64,000 bases of DNA from Corydoras sp. C115 (lineage: Eukaryota > Chordata > Actinopteri > Siluriformes > Callichthyidae). Each line of letters starts with the position of its first letter. Position 1 is the first letter of the stretch. Both the position numbers and the translations under genes were made by a program. Of the stretch, positions 11,441-22,166 are shown piece after piece. The notes beneath the pieces are model-generated. The model searched no databases, was not told where the DNA came from, and saw only the letters and a list, made by a program, of their open reading frames with translations. The DNA lies in assembly GCA_019802505.1 (NCBI GenBank), contig JAFMOC010000428.1, positions 5,001-69,000 on the forward strand. The letters are read 5' to 3'.

Positions 11441-11499
11441 TTTAGACTTCATTAATCCTAAATATGACTGCGCAGGGGGTCAGTGGGGGGCATTTAGGT

Positions 11500-11715
11500 C
11501 TGGAAGGCAGAACTGCTGCATCCAATCCACAGCAGCACATCGGCCTCTGAATGATCCGCCACCCAAATAATTCCTCTAGTGCTTTTAATCATTCAAGTGC
11601 ACTGGGCAAAGCAACCGAATGGACTACAGAGGTAATGTCCAGAACTACAAAGTCCATCTATATGATCAGAGCTGACAGCGCGGTACGATACGGAAACCTG
11701 ATAAAGTGGCCGGTG
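11500..11715. mobile_element. MITE right-arm fragment
   Basis: Shows CGCCACCCAAATAATTCC, GGACTACAG, GAACTACAAAGTCCATCT and AAAGTGGCCGG, in the order of the right half of the palindromic MITE. Confidence 0.7.
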
Positions 11716-12127
11716 GAGGTGCATATACGGTCATCTCTACGTCTCCAGCAGCCCTTTTGCCCTCCACCTGTGAGTTCATTACTGATTGACCAACACTTTG
11801 TGGTAGATCATCACGCGCAGCGTCGTTCAATCGCAAAGTTACGGATCGTGATTCGACGCTTGTCCATTCTTGTAGTTTTAATGCGACGGTCATTATTAGT
11901 TCCGCGCATTTTAAGCTCCGGATTTCAGGATTTTTTTTTTTTTTTTCTTTAAAGCGACGGCGAGTGAATGCACGCGGTGCGTTTGCGCAACGCTCTCAAA
12001 GCAAACACATGTGGAATCGTTACATTTACAAAACCGGGGGCTTTCCTTTCAGTTCCACGCTCCGCGCCGCCCCGACGGACCCGGCCCCGGACGAACCCGG
12101 CCCGCGGGGTACACTGCTCGCTTTCGC
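11716..12127. other. Unique stretch, T run at 11931-11946
   Basis: No gene seen. Confidence 0.5.
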
Positions 12128-12312
12128 GCCGCATAGTGGGGCAATTCGGAGCAGCCAATTCACCTTGAATCCATTTTTTTTTTACACTGCGGGAGGAAAC
12201 CAAAGAACAAGGGAAAAAAAGAGCCCATACAGACACCCAGGGAGAACGTGGAAACCAACCTGGATCCCCCCCCGCACTGAGGGGAGAACATGCTAATCAC
12301 TTCGCCATTGTG
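12128..12312 (-). mobile_element. Old V-SINE, tail half missing
   Basis: GGGGCAATTCGGAGCAGCC, TTCACCTTGAATCC, a GGGAGGAAACC block and a degenerate head. Confidence 0.75.
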
Positions 12313-12464
12313 TACTACGGTTCTAATGCATCGTTGGCGTTCTCGTCCACGGGAAGACGTACACGTTGACTGAAGCAATCAGCAGAAAGTACACTCGCGC
12401 ATAATGAATAAACACCACCATCTGGACAAATAATCCCGGTGACCACCCTGTTCGAGGCGTACGG

Positions 12465-12520
12465 TGGGGGGAGGGGGGGGGGGGGGTGGGGTGGGGGGGG
12501 GGGGGTGGGGGCGGAGAGAC
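12465..12520. repeat. G-run cluster
   Basis: Consecutive G runs separated by single T or A bases; has G-quadruplex potential on the plus strand. Confidence 0.85.
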
Positions 12521-12600
12521 TCAGGAAAAGAGCAGAAGCCTGATGTTCTGCAGCTGAAGGTGCCGCGTTCCAGAGACGTTCAAGTTCACGTCGAGTTACT

Positions 12601-12952
12601 AAGTGGCTTAGTGGTTTAGCACGTTCTCCTCTCAGCGCTATGGGGATTCCCGGTTCGAATCCCCATCTGGGTGGAGTTTCCATGTTCTCCCGTGTCCGCG
12701 TGGGTTTCCTCCGGGTTCTCCGCTTTCCTCCCACAGTCCAAAAACATGGATCAAGTCAATGGAGTTCTCCAAATTGCCCCATATAGAGTGTGTCTGTGTG
12801 AGTGAGCGTGTGCCCAGCGATAGGTTGGTGCCCTGTCCTGGGTGTATCTGCCCAGCGCCCGAGATGTTCTCCCCTGGATGGGCATGGGGAACCCCCCCCC
12901 CCCCCCGCGACCCTAATAGAGGATAAAGCGGAAGATAATGAATGAATGAATA
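12601..12952 (+). mobile_element. V-SINE, full length
   Basis: From the A-box-like TGGCTTAGTGG through B-box GGTTCGAATCC, the V-domain and CATGCCCATCC complement to the tail GATAATGAATGAATGAA. A C run of more than ten bases sits at the variable homopolymer position. It directly abuts the MITE at 12953. Confidence 0.93.
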
Positions 12953-13591
12953 ATTACAGACTGTAGTCCGTCTGGCGGCACGGTGGCTTAGTGGTTTAGC
13001 ATGTTCTCCTCTCAGCGCTAGGGATTCCCGGTTCGAATCCCCATCTGGGTGGAGTTTCCATGTTCTCCCCGTGTCCGCGTGGGTTTCCTCCGGGTTCTCT
13101 GGTTTCCTCCCATGGTCCAAAAACATGGCTCAAGTCAATTGAGTTCTCCAAATTGCCCCATATAGAGTGTGTCTGTGTGAGTGAGTGTGTGCCCTTTTCT
13201 GGGTGTATCTGCCCAGCGCCCGAGACGTTCTCCCCTGGATGGGCATGGGGAACCCCCCCGCGACCCTAATAGAGGATAAAAGCGGGAGATAATGAACGAA
13301 TGAATGAATGAATAGTCCATCTGTCCATTCTTTGTTGTTGTTAGTCCCCCTGTTGGTTCTCAGGAGCATCACAGAACAGGTCTCAGAACATTTGGGTGGT
13401 GGACTGTTTATTGTCAGTTCTGCAGTGACACTGATGCGCTGGGGGCAGTGGGGGGGGGGTGTTTCCTGACCATTAGAGAACAGAGTAGACAGTGTGTCCT
13501 GTAGAACACATACAGAGTGTCATCATTTAACTACAAAGTACAGTAAGTGGAGCAGCGAGGGGGCGTGTCCTAAGGTTTGACTGGTACTGTA
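12953..13591. mobile_element. MITE copy split by a V-SINE
   Basis: Left piece TAATTACAGACTGTAGTCCGTCTG (12953-12974) and right piece 13313-13591. The right piece runs through GGTGGTGGACTGTTTATTG and ends GTGTCCTAAGGTTTGACTGG-TACTGTA, the intact Tc1-like terminus. The interruption is the SINE at 12975-13312. Confidence 0.82.
12975..13312 (+). mobile_element. V-SINE nested in the MITE
   Basis: Complete copy with target duplications TAGTCCGTCTG (12964-12974) and TAGTCCATCTG (13313-13323), one mismatch. The target words belong to the MITE, so the order of events is MITE first, SINE later. Confidence 0.9.
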
Positions 13592-14149
13592 TGTTCTGTG
13601 AGGCTGAGCACGCAGCTCATTACTCATAGTGCTACTTTATAAAAGCCACCTAAATCTGTGCCATCTGTAAAAACAGACCTCTTCATACGAAACGCGGCGA
13701 GGGCTGAAAAAACACGGCGGAGAACCGAGCGCCGGCGCCGAATCAAAGTCAAAGTGTGGGGCTTGATTTCACTAATCGCTGCCTTTGTTGCGACGTTGTG
13801 GTAAATAACTGCGACCGAACAATGAGAGGAGGCCGCGACTCGGCGCGCGCACCGACTCCTGAAATACAATCCCCCGAATACCTCACGGGAAATTAGATTT
13901 GCGCCGTTTAAACGCCAGCGAGGGGTCACTTTAGATCGCCACGCAGCAGGTCGCTTCTCAAATTAAACCTGCGAGCCGTTGACGCTCACCTGCTCCTCAT
14001 TATCAACACCTACAGAAGATGGAAATCCTCTGGATCCTATCATTTAAATCCCTCTTAGATACGTTCTCAAAGCCAGACCTCGCCGGGGGTCGGGGGTCCG
14101 AACGGACACTCACAGTCCCACAGCAAGGGGCCTCATTACTAAACTTACG
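13592..14149. other. Unique stretch, no repeats seen
   Basis: A 101-codon minus-strand frame (13624-13929) is present but has no recognisable domain or good splice signals. It could be a conserved regulatory block of intron 1. Confidence 0.45.
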
Positions 14150-14350
14150 AGGGGGCTTCCCCATGCCCATCCAGGGGAGAACGTTTCGGGCACTGGAATC
14201 CACCTTAGGCACACACTCACCTACACACGATCAGCTTCACCTTAAATCCATGCATTTGGACTGTGGGAGGAAACCCGAGAACCCGGAGGACACTCATGCG
14301 GACGTGAGGAGAACACCGAAACCCAGATCAGGATTCGAACCTGGCTCCAC
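14150..14350 (-). mobile_element. Old V-SINE with internal deletion
   Basis: CCCCATGCCCATCCAGGGGAG, then TTGGACTGTGGGAGGAAACC and GGATTCGAACC, with the middle lost. Confidence 0.8.
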
Positions 14351-14618
14351 AAGTGTACACAACAACAACGTTACAGTCCAAAATTCCCGGCAGGGGGAAT
14401 TGTCTCGGTTTAGTATTAAATTTGTTTTTAGACAATAAAAAGAATTGTGGACATGCTGAGAGGCCGGATCGTGAGCTGGAGGTTCTGCGCGCTGGAACGC
14501 ATCCACAAGAGGAAGCTAGAACTTCTGCAAGCGGGTTTAAGGATAAAACACGGGGGATGCGCATTATGGCGTTATAATAAAAAAGTTGTAATAAAACACG
14601 GTTGAAGCTGGAATTGTG

Positions 14619-14622
14619 CATG

Positions 14623-14700
<78 letters not shown>

Positions 14701-14704
14701 CATG
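14619..14704. repeat. 86-bp perfect palindrome built on a TA tract
   Basis: CATGTCA at 14619-14625, 72 bases of strictly alternating TA, and TGACATG at 14698-14704. The sequence equals its own reverse complement, so it can extrude as a cruciform. It lies about 550 bp downstream of the rxra-like exon 1 donor. Confidence 0.93.
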
Positions 14705-14750
14705 TATACTAAATTTAAATCTCTTATACTGTATACTAAAATTTTAATTT

Positions 14751-14755
<5 letters not shown>

Positions 14756-14810
<55 letters not shown>

Positions 14811-14900
14811 TATATATATAAACATTTATTTATAAACATATATATTTATTTATAAACATATATATTTATTTATTGTATATTTATATATATAGTATACAGT
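14756..14900. repeat. Second TA tract and ATATTTATTTATAAAC repeat
   Basis: TA repeat to about 14815, then three partial units of TATATTTATTTATAAACA. Confidence 0.9.
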
Positions 14901-14969
14901 ATAAGAGACCCGTGGTTCGGGATCTTTTAATTCTGGCTGTGTGGTGTTTAATAATTAAGATGAACAGTT

Positions 14970-15440
14970 TGGAACGCGCGCGCTCATTAAGCCGCAGTGA
15001 GCGCGCGCCGCTGTCAGCCGCTGCGAGCGAGCGAGCGAGCGAGCGCGTGGCGCCTTGCGAGTTTGTTTACTGCAGAAGTTGAGGTTCGAACCCGCGGACT
15101 GTCCGCAGAGTGTCCGCCGAGTGTCCGCGGACTGTCCGCCCGCCGGGGCGACGCGGCGCCGAGCGCGAGAGAGGCTCCAACTTGTGGCGCCTGCGCCTGC
15201 GTCTGTGCCTGCGCGCGTCATTTCAGCCGGCTGCAATAACAGAGCCGCAGACTCACCCAGCGACAGGAACGGCTTGGTCTCCATGTCCGGGCGGTGGGGC
15301 CGATGGGGCGGGTTTAGCGCATGCCAGCGCGCGGGACCCGGGCTCGGAGCGTCTGGATCGGGGTGAGGGAGCAGCGAAGTCCCGCCGGACGGAGGAGCAG
15401 CTGAGCGGAGGCGCAGAGGACGGCGGCGTTCCCTCACTCA
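14970..15440 (-). promoter_or_regulatory. CpG island over exon 1 / promoter
   Basis: Very CpG-dense block with GCGCGC, repeated GAGC, and GTCCGC triplets (near 15100-15140). It contains the rxra-like first coding exon, so it is the likely promoter and 5' untranslated region of that minus-strand gene. Transcription would start to the right of 15284. No TATA box is obvious, as is usual for CpG-island promoters. Confidence 0.75.
15257..15284 (-). CDS. rxra: RXR-alpha, coding part of exon 1 (partial gene)
   Basis: Retinoid X receptor alpha is a ligand-activated nuclear receptor that forms homodimers and heterodimers with RAR, PPAR, TR, LXR and others on AGGTCA repeats. The minus strand reads ATG in a good context (GAC before, G after), nine codons METKPFLSL, then one base G before a consensus donor GTGAGT (15256-15251). 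Human RXRA exon 1 encodes MDTKHFLPL plus one base, so length and split phase are the same and six of nine residues are identical. The DNA-binding and ligand-binding exons would lie beyond the left edge; I find no exon 2 in 1-15256. The signal is short, so the call rests on peptide, phase, donor and CpG island together. Paralogue (a or b type) is undecided. Confidence 0.68.
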
Positions 15441-15494
15441 CTCACTCACTCACTCACTCACTCACACTGTCCGATTTTCACTTTTGCGATAGTT

Positions 15495-15546
<52 letters not shown>

Positions 15547-15555
15547 TCTCTCTCT
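15432..15555. repeat. CACT tract and CT tract at the promoter
   Basis: CACT repeats (15432-15466) and then about 58 bases of CT (15497-15555, one A). On the sense strand of the minus-strand gene this is an AG-rich polypurine tract 150-270 bp upstream of the ATG. Confidence 0.92.
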
Positions 15556-15713
15556 TCAGAACTGCTGCAGCAGGGCCAACTCTAAGGGGAGCCCCCCCCT
15601 CCAATCCCACTGAGCCGCTTTCAACGACGCCTGAATACTTTATTTATTTCATTTATTCTTGTCTATGTGTGTTTAATGTATGGCTATTTAATTCATTTAT
15701 ATTTAAGTCCAAG

Positions 15714-16012
15714 GCGGCACGGTGGCTTAGTGGTTTAGCACGTTCTCCTCTCAGCTCTAGGGATTCCCGGTTCGAATCCCCATCTGGGTGAAGTCACTCA
15801 CTCACACAGACACACTCTATATGGGGCAATTTGGAGAACTCAATTGACTTGATACATGTTTTTTGGACCGTGGGAGGAAACCGGAGAACCCTGAGGAAAC
15901 CCACACGGACACGGGGAGGACATGGAAACTCCACCCTAGATTGGGATTCGAACCTGTAAACCCCAGCGCTGAGAGGAGAACATGCTAAACCACTAAGCCA
16001 CCGTGCCACCCC
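15714..16012. mobile_element. Head-to-head chimeric V-SINE
   Basis: A plus-strand head (15714-15792: A-box, B-box, CCCCATCTGGGTG) joins at about 15793 to a minus-strand copy (CACTCACTCACACAGACAC onward) ending in the complement of the head (to 16012). The outer roughly 80 bp are thus inverted repeats around a 140-bp loop. Confidence 0.88.
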
Positions 16013-16054
16013 CTTTTTATATTCATAATAATTCTATATAAAATTATTATTTTA

Positions 16055-16186
16055 AGTCGCCCAGTGGTTGGCGTCCTGTCCTGGGTGTATCTGCCCAGCG
16101 TCCAAAACGTTCTCCCCTGGATGGGCACGTTCTCCCCCCCCCTAATAGAGGATAAAGAGGAAGATAATGGATGGATTATTATTTTA
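16055..16186 (+). mobile_element. V-SINE tail fragment
   Basis: GCGTCCTGTCCTGGGTGTATC through CCTAATAGAGGATAAAG to GATAATGGATGGAT, with the whole head and V-domain missing. Confidence 0.85.
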
Positions 16187-16800
16187 AGTCATGTAATTTG
16201 TTCCAGTAAAAAAAAAAAAAAAAATAAAAAAAAAAGAATTACGACGGCATCTGAGTCTAATCGCCATGACAACTCGACCGCGCACTGCTACCGACCGCAG
16301 ACATCACGTTACAGCTAATAAACTTTTTTTTATTAAAATCTTATTGTCTCGACGTTCTCACGCCTGTCGTCCTGACCGGCATGCCCACATTTGACGACAC
16401 GAGACCCATAATTCATCCGAAGGAATGATGAGGCAAAAATGAGGACCAGCTCCAACCACCCAAATACATATGTGCTGATCGGCACGGCGTCCCTGCATCT
16501 TACACACCGCATCATCATCATCATCATCAGCGCTAACGGAGGGAGGCAGAGGGTGGGTTGGAGATGCAGGGGGTTGGTTCGGGATGCAGATGTTCTGAGG
16601 GGCAGATGTGTGTGAGGGGCAGACGTCCGCGCGTCCTGGAGCTCCACCTGAAGGCCTGCGCGTGTTTGAAGGCCCTCGCTGCAGTTCAGCTGGCAGACGG
16701 ATGCATAATTAATGCTGCGCGCTGCACGTTACAGATCAAAGACGTTTGTCGACACTCTTCAATAAACCTAAAGCGGCCGTGACTGGGCTCTGGTTCAAGC
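16187..16800. other. Unique stretch upstream of the promoter
   Basis: A run near 16208-16235, a CATCATCATC run near 16510. No exon recognised. Confidence 0.5.
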
Positions 16801-16803
16801 CGA

Positions 16804-16805
<2 letters not shown>

Positions 16806-16859
<54 letters not shown>

Positions 16860-16963
16860 GAGGATGCAAGTGAGGTGTTGGTGCGAGTGAGACGGTATGA
16901 AAAGGTAAAAGTCAAGCATCTATTACGGACCATGCGGACATCCGCCTCAGTGTGTGTGTGTGT

Positions 16964-17003
<40 letters not shown>
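16806..17003. repeat. Two GT microsatellites
   Basis: GT tracts at 16806-16856 and 16950-17003. Confidence 0.95.
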
Positions 17004-17005
<2 letters not shown>

Positions 17006-17168
17006 AGGGGGGGTGCTCAGGGTGCAGAAGGCGGAAAAACGCTCTCAGGTGGGTTGTTCTTCACACGCCAACGATGACAATTGTTCTACAAACGTAAACA
17101 GTGTCCAGTTATTGTGCTCAGCTTGGCATTCAGCCAGGACCTTTATACAGAGAGGATCGCTGACGCGA

Positions 17169-17812
17169 TCCAGAACTAATCCAGATCTAATCCTGAATTT
17201 ATACAGATCTAATCCTGAATTTATACAGATCTAATCCTGAATTTATCCAGATCTAATCCTGAATTTATATAGATCTAATCCAGATCTAATCCTGAATTTA
17301 TTCAGCTCTAATCCAGAACTAATCCAGATCTAATCCTGACCTAATCCAGATCTAATCCAGATGCATTTCAGACATAAATCATACCTAATCCAGATCCAAT
17401 CCAGACTTAATCCTTACCTAATCCAGATCTGATCTAGATATAATCCAGACATAATTCAAACCTAATCCAGATCCTATCCAAACATAATCCAGATCCAATC
17501 CAGACTTAATACTGATCTAATCAAGATCTAATCCTGAATTTATTCAGATCTAATCCTGAATTTATCCAGATCTAATCCATAACTAATCCAGATCCAATCC
17601 AGACTTAATACTGATCTAATCCAGATCTAATCCAGATCTAATCTTGACCTAATCCAGATCTAATCCTGACCTAATCCAAATGCAATCCAGACTTAATCCT
17701 GACCTAATCCAGATCTAATATAGATATAATCCAGACCTAATCCAGATCCAATCCAGACATAATTTGGGCCTAATCCAGACCCAATCCAAACCTAATCCAG
17801 ACCCAATCTGGA
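17169..17812. repeat. 11-12 bp minisatellite (AATCCAGATCT)
   Basis: About 640 bp of TAATCCAGATC, TAATCCTGAATTTA and related words. Higher-order blocks recur, for example CAGATCTAATCCTGAATTTA. Confidence 0.95.
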
Positions 17813-17869
17813 CCACCAGCACTGAAACTGGAATTACCAAGCTATTAGAACAAAGTTTAGTACCCTTCA

Positions 17870-17905
17870 CCCATCACTAATCACTAATCACTAATCACTA
17901 ATCGC
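17870..17905. repeat. Short ATCACTA repeat
   Basis: Four to five units of TCACTAA. Confidence 0.9.
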
Positions 17906-17929
17906 TTACTATTGCACTACGCTCATTCG

Positions 17930-18640
17930 GTGCCTGACCTCTGGTTCGGTTTGCGTTCCAGTCTAGAAGTTAAAATAATTGATATCCCTGTAATTGCAGA
18001 ATCTGGTCGATCGGCTGCACCTCGCGTTTGTTTTGCTCCGTGGCAACAGATCAGACGAGGGAGTCTGATGTATGAGTGACCACTGCGGGGCTCCACTGCG
18101 GGGCTCCTCCGGCCTGCTGATTACAGAGTGGGACCGCAGTCCAGCTCCGCAGCTCAGATGGATGTCTGGCCGGCGGCGGCGTCCGCTCTGTAATCTGAGA
18201 CAGGCACGACACACTCTCTTTAAGCGCCTAAATTGGTCGCTCTCTCTTCTGCCTGTGAGAGCAGGGCTGCTTAATCCCTTTCTCAGTCCATGATTAATAG
18301 CTGCCTGACCTCCGACCTTCCCTCATATAAATCTTCGGAGCGGGTCGGGAGTCTCCGAGGATCCTCCTCCCTCAGGCCACGCCCCTCGCACTGTCTCAAG
18401 ACATGTATGGTGGAGCATCTCCACTGGATCCCCTCACAAGGCCCAGCGCGGCGGCGTGACGGCCTCCTTTGAGTTCTCCTTTGAGTTCTTTCACGTCCTA
18501 AGCGGGTGATAAATGGACCGCGGGCTGTTCGGTCCCCTTTGTGTCGGAGACGTCCGGGACACGCTCATCTATAAAGCCTGTTTGCGCCGATGCCACAGCG
18601 ATGGCGGCGAGAGACGCCTGAAAGGGCAGATCAATCATTT
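17930..18640. other. Low-repeat block, candidate conserved regulatory DNA
   Basis: No microsatellite or SINE for 700 bp. TAATTG, TGATTAATAG, CTGATTACAG and TAATCTGAGA motifs sit in balanced-composition sequence, about 3 kb upstream of the rxra-like promoter. It contains a DR1-like site at 18306-18318. Conservation is a guess from texture only. Confidence 0.4.
18306..18318 (-). promoter_or_regulatory. DR1-like nuclear receptor site
   Basis: TGACCT-C-CGACCT; on the minus strand AGGTCG-G-AGGTCA, one mismatch from the AGGTCA-N-AGGTCA element bound by RXR dimers, PPAR/RXR or HNF4. Confidence 0.4.
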
Positions 18641-18669
18641 ACCAGATCATGTTTAGATCCTCGCTACAT

Positions 18670-18960
18670 GCACACATTCATTTTCTAAACACCTTTTTTT
18701 CCCCCCGATCAGGGTCACAGGAGGGGGGGGGGGGCAGTTTAGGGGGGGTTGATGTGTGGAAGCCTACCCAGGCAGCATGGGGTAAAAAGGTGACCAACCT
18801 ATTGTGGAGCAGAGATTCAAAAGGACAATTATCTGTTTACCTTTCAGGATATTTACGGACTGAGGAGAAAGCACGGGGAGAACATGCAAAATGCACACAG
18901 GGCGGAGCTTAACCTAGCTCCCTGGTTACTATGAGGTGAAGCAGCCGAAGCGAACCGTGT
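18670..18960 (-). mobile_element. Very old V-SINE-like fragment
   Basis: CATTTTCTAAACACC, GATCAGGGTCACAGG, GCACGGGGAGAACATGC and a degenerate head. Confidence 0.55.
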
Positions 18961-19071
18961 CCTGAATTGACCCCACTGTGACCGCGAGAGCCGTTTCATT
19001 TCGTTTCAGCGTCGTCATGAAATCCACTTTCATCAAAGATTCAACTTTAGGAGGGAATTTATCACTTTCAC

Positions 19072-19742
19072 TACCCCCCCCCCCAATCCACCACAAACAC
19101 CACCACCCATATCACCACCACCTTTAACCCCACAACCACCTGTAACCCCACAACCACCCGTAACACCACCACCTATAACCCCACAAACACCCGTAACACC
19201 ACCACCACCACCACCTATAACCCCACAACCACCCATAACGCCACCACCACCACCACCTGTAACACCACCACCACCTGTAAACCCACAACCACCCGTAACA
19301 CCACCACCACCACCACCTATAACCCCACAACCACCCATAACACCCCCACCACCACCACCATCACCTGTAACCCCACAACCACCCATAACGCCACCACCAC
19401 CACCACCTGTAACCCCACAACCACCTTTAACACCACCACCACCACCACCATCACCTGTAACCCCACAACCACCCATAACACCCCCACCACCACCACCATC
19501 ACCTGTAACCCCACAACCACTCGTAACACGACCACAACCACCACCACCACCTGTAACCCCACACCCACCTGTAACCCCACAAACACCCGTAACACCCCCA
19601 CCACCACGACCTGTAACCCCACAACCACCCGTAACACCACCACCTGTAACCCCACAATCACCCGTACCACTACCACCACCACCCATAATGCCGCCACCAC
19701 CTGTAACACCACCACCACCACCTGTAACACCACCACCACCCG
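19072..19742. repeat. CCACCA / ACCTGTAACCCCACAACC minisatellite
   Basis: About 670 bp, strongly strand-asymmetric (A and C on the plus strand). It gives Gly-, Val- and Pro-rich open frames up to 259 codons, all repeat artefacts. Confidence 0.95.
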
Positions 19743-20165
19743 TAATTCCGCCACGAGCGGCATTGTGTCGCATGGTAACCAGCTTGAGGGCTGACCGATG
19801 TCTGTGGTTCATATTCTTAACCCACGAGGCTCAGCGTTCAGCCTGGAGTCGCCCTGCTGACGCCCTACTTCCCCTTTAACAGAGGTTACTATCGGTTCTG
19901 CAACACCGCCGAGGAGAACCGAGCCGACACGGGACACATTCTGCGCTCGATAGTGCCCTGTGGATCCCCAGTGCTGAGATGCAGAGGCGCTGAACGCTAC
20001 GACAGCGTTTCAAAAACGTTTCAGAAGATCCACATTTTGGAAACAGGAAGTTTTCAGACGTGAAACCAGCGATTACAGCAAATTACCGTATTTTCACTTT
20101 GGAGCTTTTGGCGACACGTCTTTAGTTTGTTTGTGGTTTTTTTTGGCTTCATGTGCCACTTACAG
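19743..20165. other. Unique stretch, nothing recognised
   Basis: No supported feature. Confidence 0.5.
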
Positions 20166-20275
20166 AGGTTCTGCCCTGGATGGGCATGGGAACCCCTGCA
20201 ACACGCCCCCCCCCCTCCCCCCAACAACCCTGGTATAGGATTAAGCAGAAGCTTAACAGATATATGGATGAATAT
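20166..20275 (+). mobile_element. V-SINE tail fragment, diverged
   Basis: CCCTGGATGGGCATGGGAACCC, a C run, TAGGATTAAGCAGAAG. Confidence 0.7.
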
Positions 20276-20297
20276 TAATGATAACGCTGGTTTAAGG

Positions 20298-20604
20298 CGG
20301 CACGGTGGCTTAGTGGTTTAGCATGTTCTCCCCATCTGGGTGGAGTTTCCATGTTCTCCCCTTGTTTCCTCCGGGTTCTCCGCTTTCCTCCCACAGTCCA
20401 AAAACATGGATCAAGTCAATTGAGTTCTCCAAATTGCCCCATATAGAGTGTGGGTGTGTGAGTGAGTGTGTGCCCAGCGATGGATTGGCGCCCTGTCCTG
20501 GGTGTATTTGCCCAGCGCCCGAGACGTTCTCCCCTGGATGGGCATGGGGAACCCCACCGCGACCCTAATAGAGGATAAAGCGGAAGATAATGGATGAATG
20601 AAAA
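20298..20604 (+). mobile_element. V-SINE with B-box deletion
   Basis: Full 5' and 3' ends, but the segment containing the B-box between GCATGTTCTCC and CCATCTGGG is deleted. Target duplication AACGCTGGTTTAAGG (20283-20297) and AACACTGGTTTAAGG (20605-20619), one mismatch. Confidence 0.92.
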
Positions 20605-20639
20605 AACACTGGTTTAAGGCTTTTCTAAGGTTCTGGCCG

Positions 20640-20765
20640 TCACACTGAGGGGAATAAAAAGTACGTAGAGAGACAGATGGACTACAGTCTGTCCATAAAG
20701 GACTACAAAGTCCATCTTTATGGTGAGAGGAGCTGAGATGATGGACAGTAAGTGCAACAAACATC
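20640..20765. mobile_element. MITE right-arm fragment
   Basis: AGACAGATGGACTACAGTC, ACTACAAAGTCCATCTTTATGG, GACAGTAAGTGCAACAAAC. Confidence 0.75.
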
Positions 20766-21084
20766 TGTATCTCATACTCTGAGTGCTCGGTGCTCAGCCC
20801 CGCGCACCTGGTTCGTGGCGTAAGAAGTTTCTAAATCACCGAAGACCTGGAGATTCATCATGGAGAACATGTCAGGTCATGTTCAAGCTCCTGTCATGTT
20901 CTACTAATGATGACGGAACGCGACCGGGTGTCGCTTACAGTGGAAAATGCTTCAGTTCCACTGATTGATCCCTCGCTCAAGGGATCTGCCTTTGATCTGC
21001 AGCCGGTTCTGTCTGAAATTTGGGAGGACTCGCAACGTGAGGGAAATTAAAACGACGAGGAATCAGACACAAGAAGTTCACTCT

Positions 21085-21235
21085 ACCAACGAAAAAAGTA
21101 TCGGGACGCATCGTTCCCCTTTAAAGAGCCAGGTGGCGCTCTGACTTTGGCGGATTGCTATTTGAGCGCTGCAGCTACCTGCACTCAGTGCGCTGCTCCA
21201 TGAGGTTCTCCTTGTTACTGTGAATGGAGAACCCA
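21085..21235. repeat. Interspersed repeat shared with 39419-39507
   Basis: CTTTAAAGAGCCAGGTGGCG, then a CTGCAGCTACCTGCACTCAG-like segment and CCATGAGGTTCTCCTTGTTACTGTGAATGGAG match the second locus in order. Upstream AAAAAGTATCGGGACGCATC may be the end of a transposon. Confidence 0.75.
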
Positions 21236-22154
21236 CAGTTGTTTTTAGTCGGCGATACACGCCTCGTATCCACGGCTCTGCCGACGAATACTGGATGGAA
21301 CCTGAATATCAATTGGACTGGCAGTCCTGTAGGACGCCCCCTAATGGACTCACATATAGTTTTCCAGTTGTTTAATATCTGTACATAGCTGTTCTACACC
21401 GTTGTTGCTGCCTGTTGCAATCACGCTGATAACCGCTTGAGTTTTTAAAACGTAAACGCGACGCGTATAATCAGCAATCATAACGCTTTATGAAAGCTAC
21501 TTCAGAAAAGCGGTGCGCTGCAAAACGGACACGTTGGAGACATCAGTTCTGAATTCCTCAAAAAAAACAAAAAAAAAACCCAGCACAAATCGTCGTATTC
21601 ATTTTAGTTTTGTAGGTTAAAGTGTTAATAATAAATTGAGCTCCTGAATGAACGTTGCTGATGAATTTAAATTCATTATTATTTATTGATTTTATTTCAT
21701 TTCATTTTTCAGTATGCCAATCAATTCAAAAATGTTTCACGTTTAAATAAGGATTTCATTCGTTTCTGTGACAAACTAAAAAACAAAGAAAAATCAAATG
21801 ATTCTTTGTTCTCAGTCGATCTCTATGTCTTTCTTTTTTGTTTTCTTTATTGTTAATAAGGAGACATTGTTATAAAAGAGGGGTACTCAGAACAAATTTA
21901 TAGACAAATCATACTACAGTGGGCGGGTAAATATAATTTATCCCATTTTTGATAAATTTGGGGGGATAAATCAGGTGGGGGGAGGTGCGTGTGTGTGGGG
22001 GGGGGGGGGGGCACAAAAGGTTTTTTTCTTCCTAGGGGGGGCTTAACAGAAAATAATTGAGAATCACTGACTTAACTTGAACCTCGTATCCAGGTGGCGG
22101 CCACGCCCATTGAGGTGACTATATTCACACGCAGTGTTGCTATTTAAACAGCAC
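21236..22154. other. Unique AT-rich stretch
   Basis: AT-rich from about 21590 to 21960, then a G run near 21998-22012. No gene. Confidence 0.5.
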
Positions 22155-22166
22155 TGTTACGGGGTG

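Noticed and set aside
19033..19812. Gly/Val-rich 259-codon frame that resembles a glycine-rich structural protein
   Set aside because: Direct translation of the CCACCA/ACCTGTAACC array; other frames of the array are also long and open.
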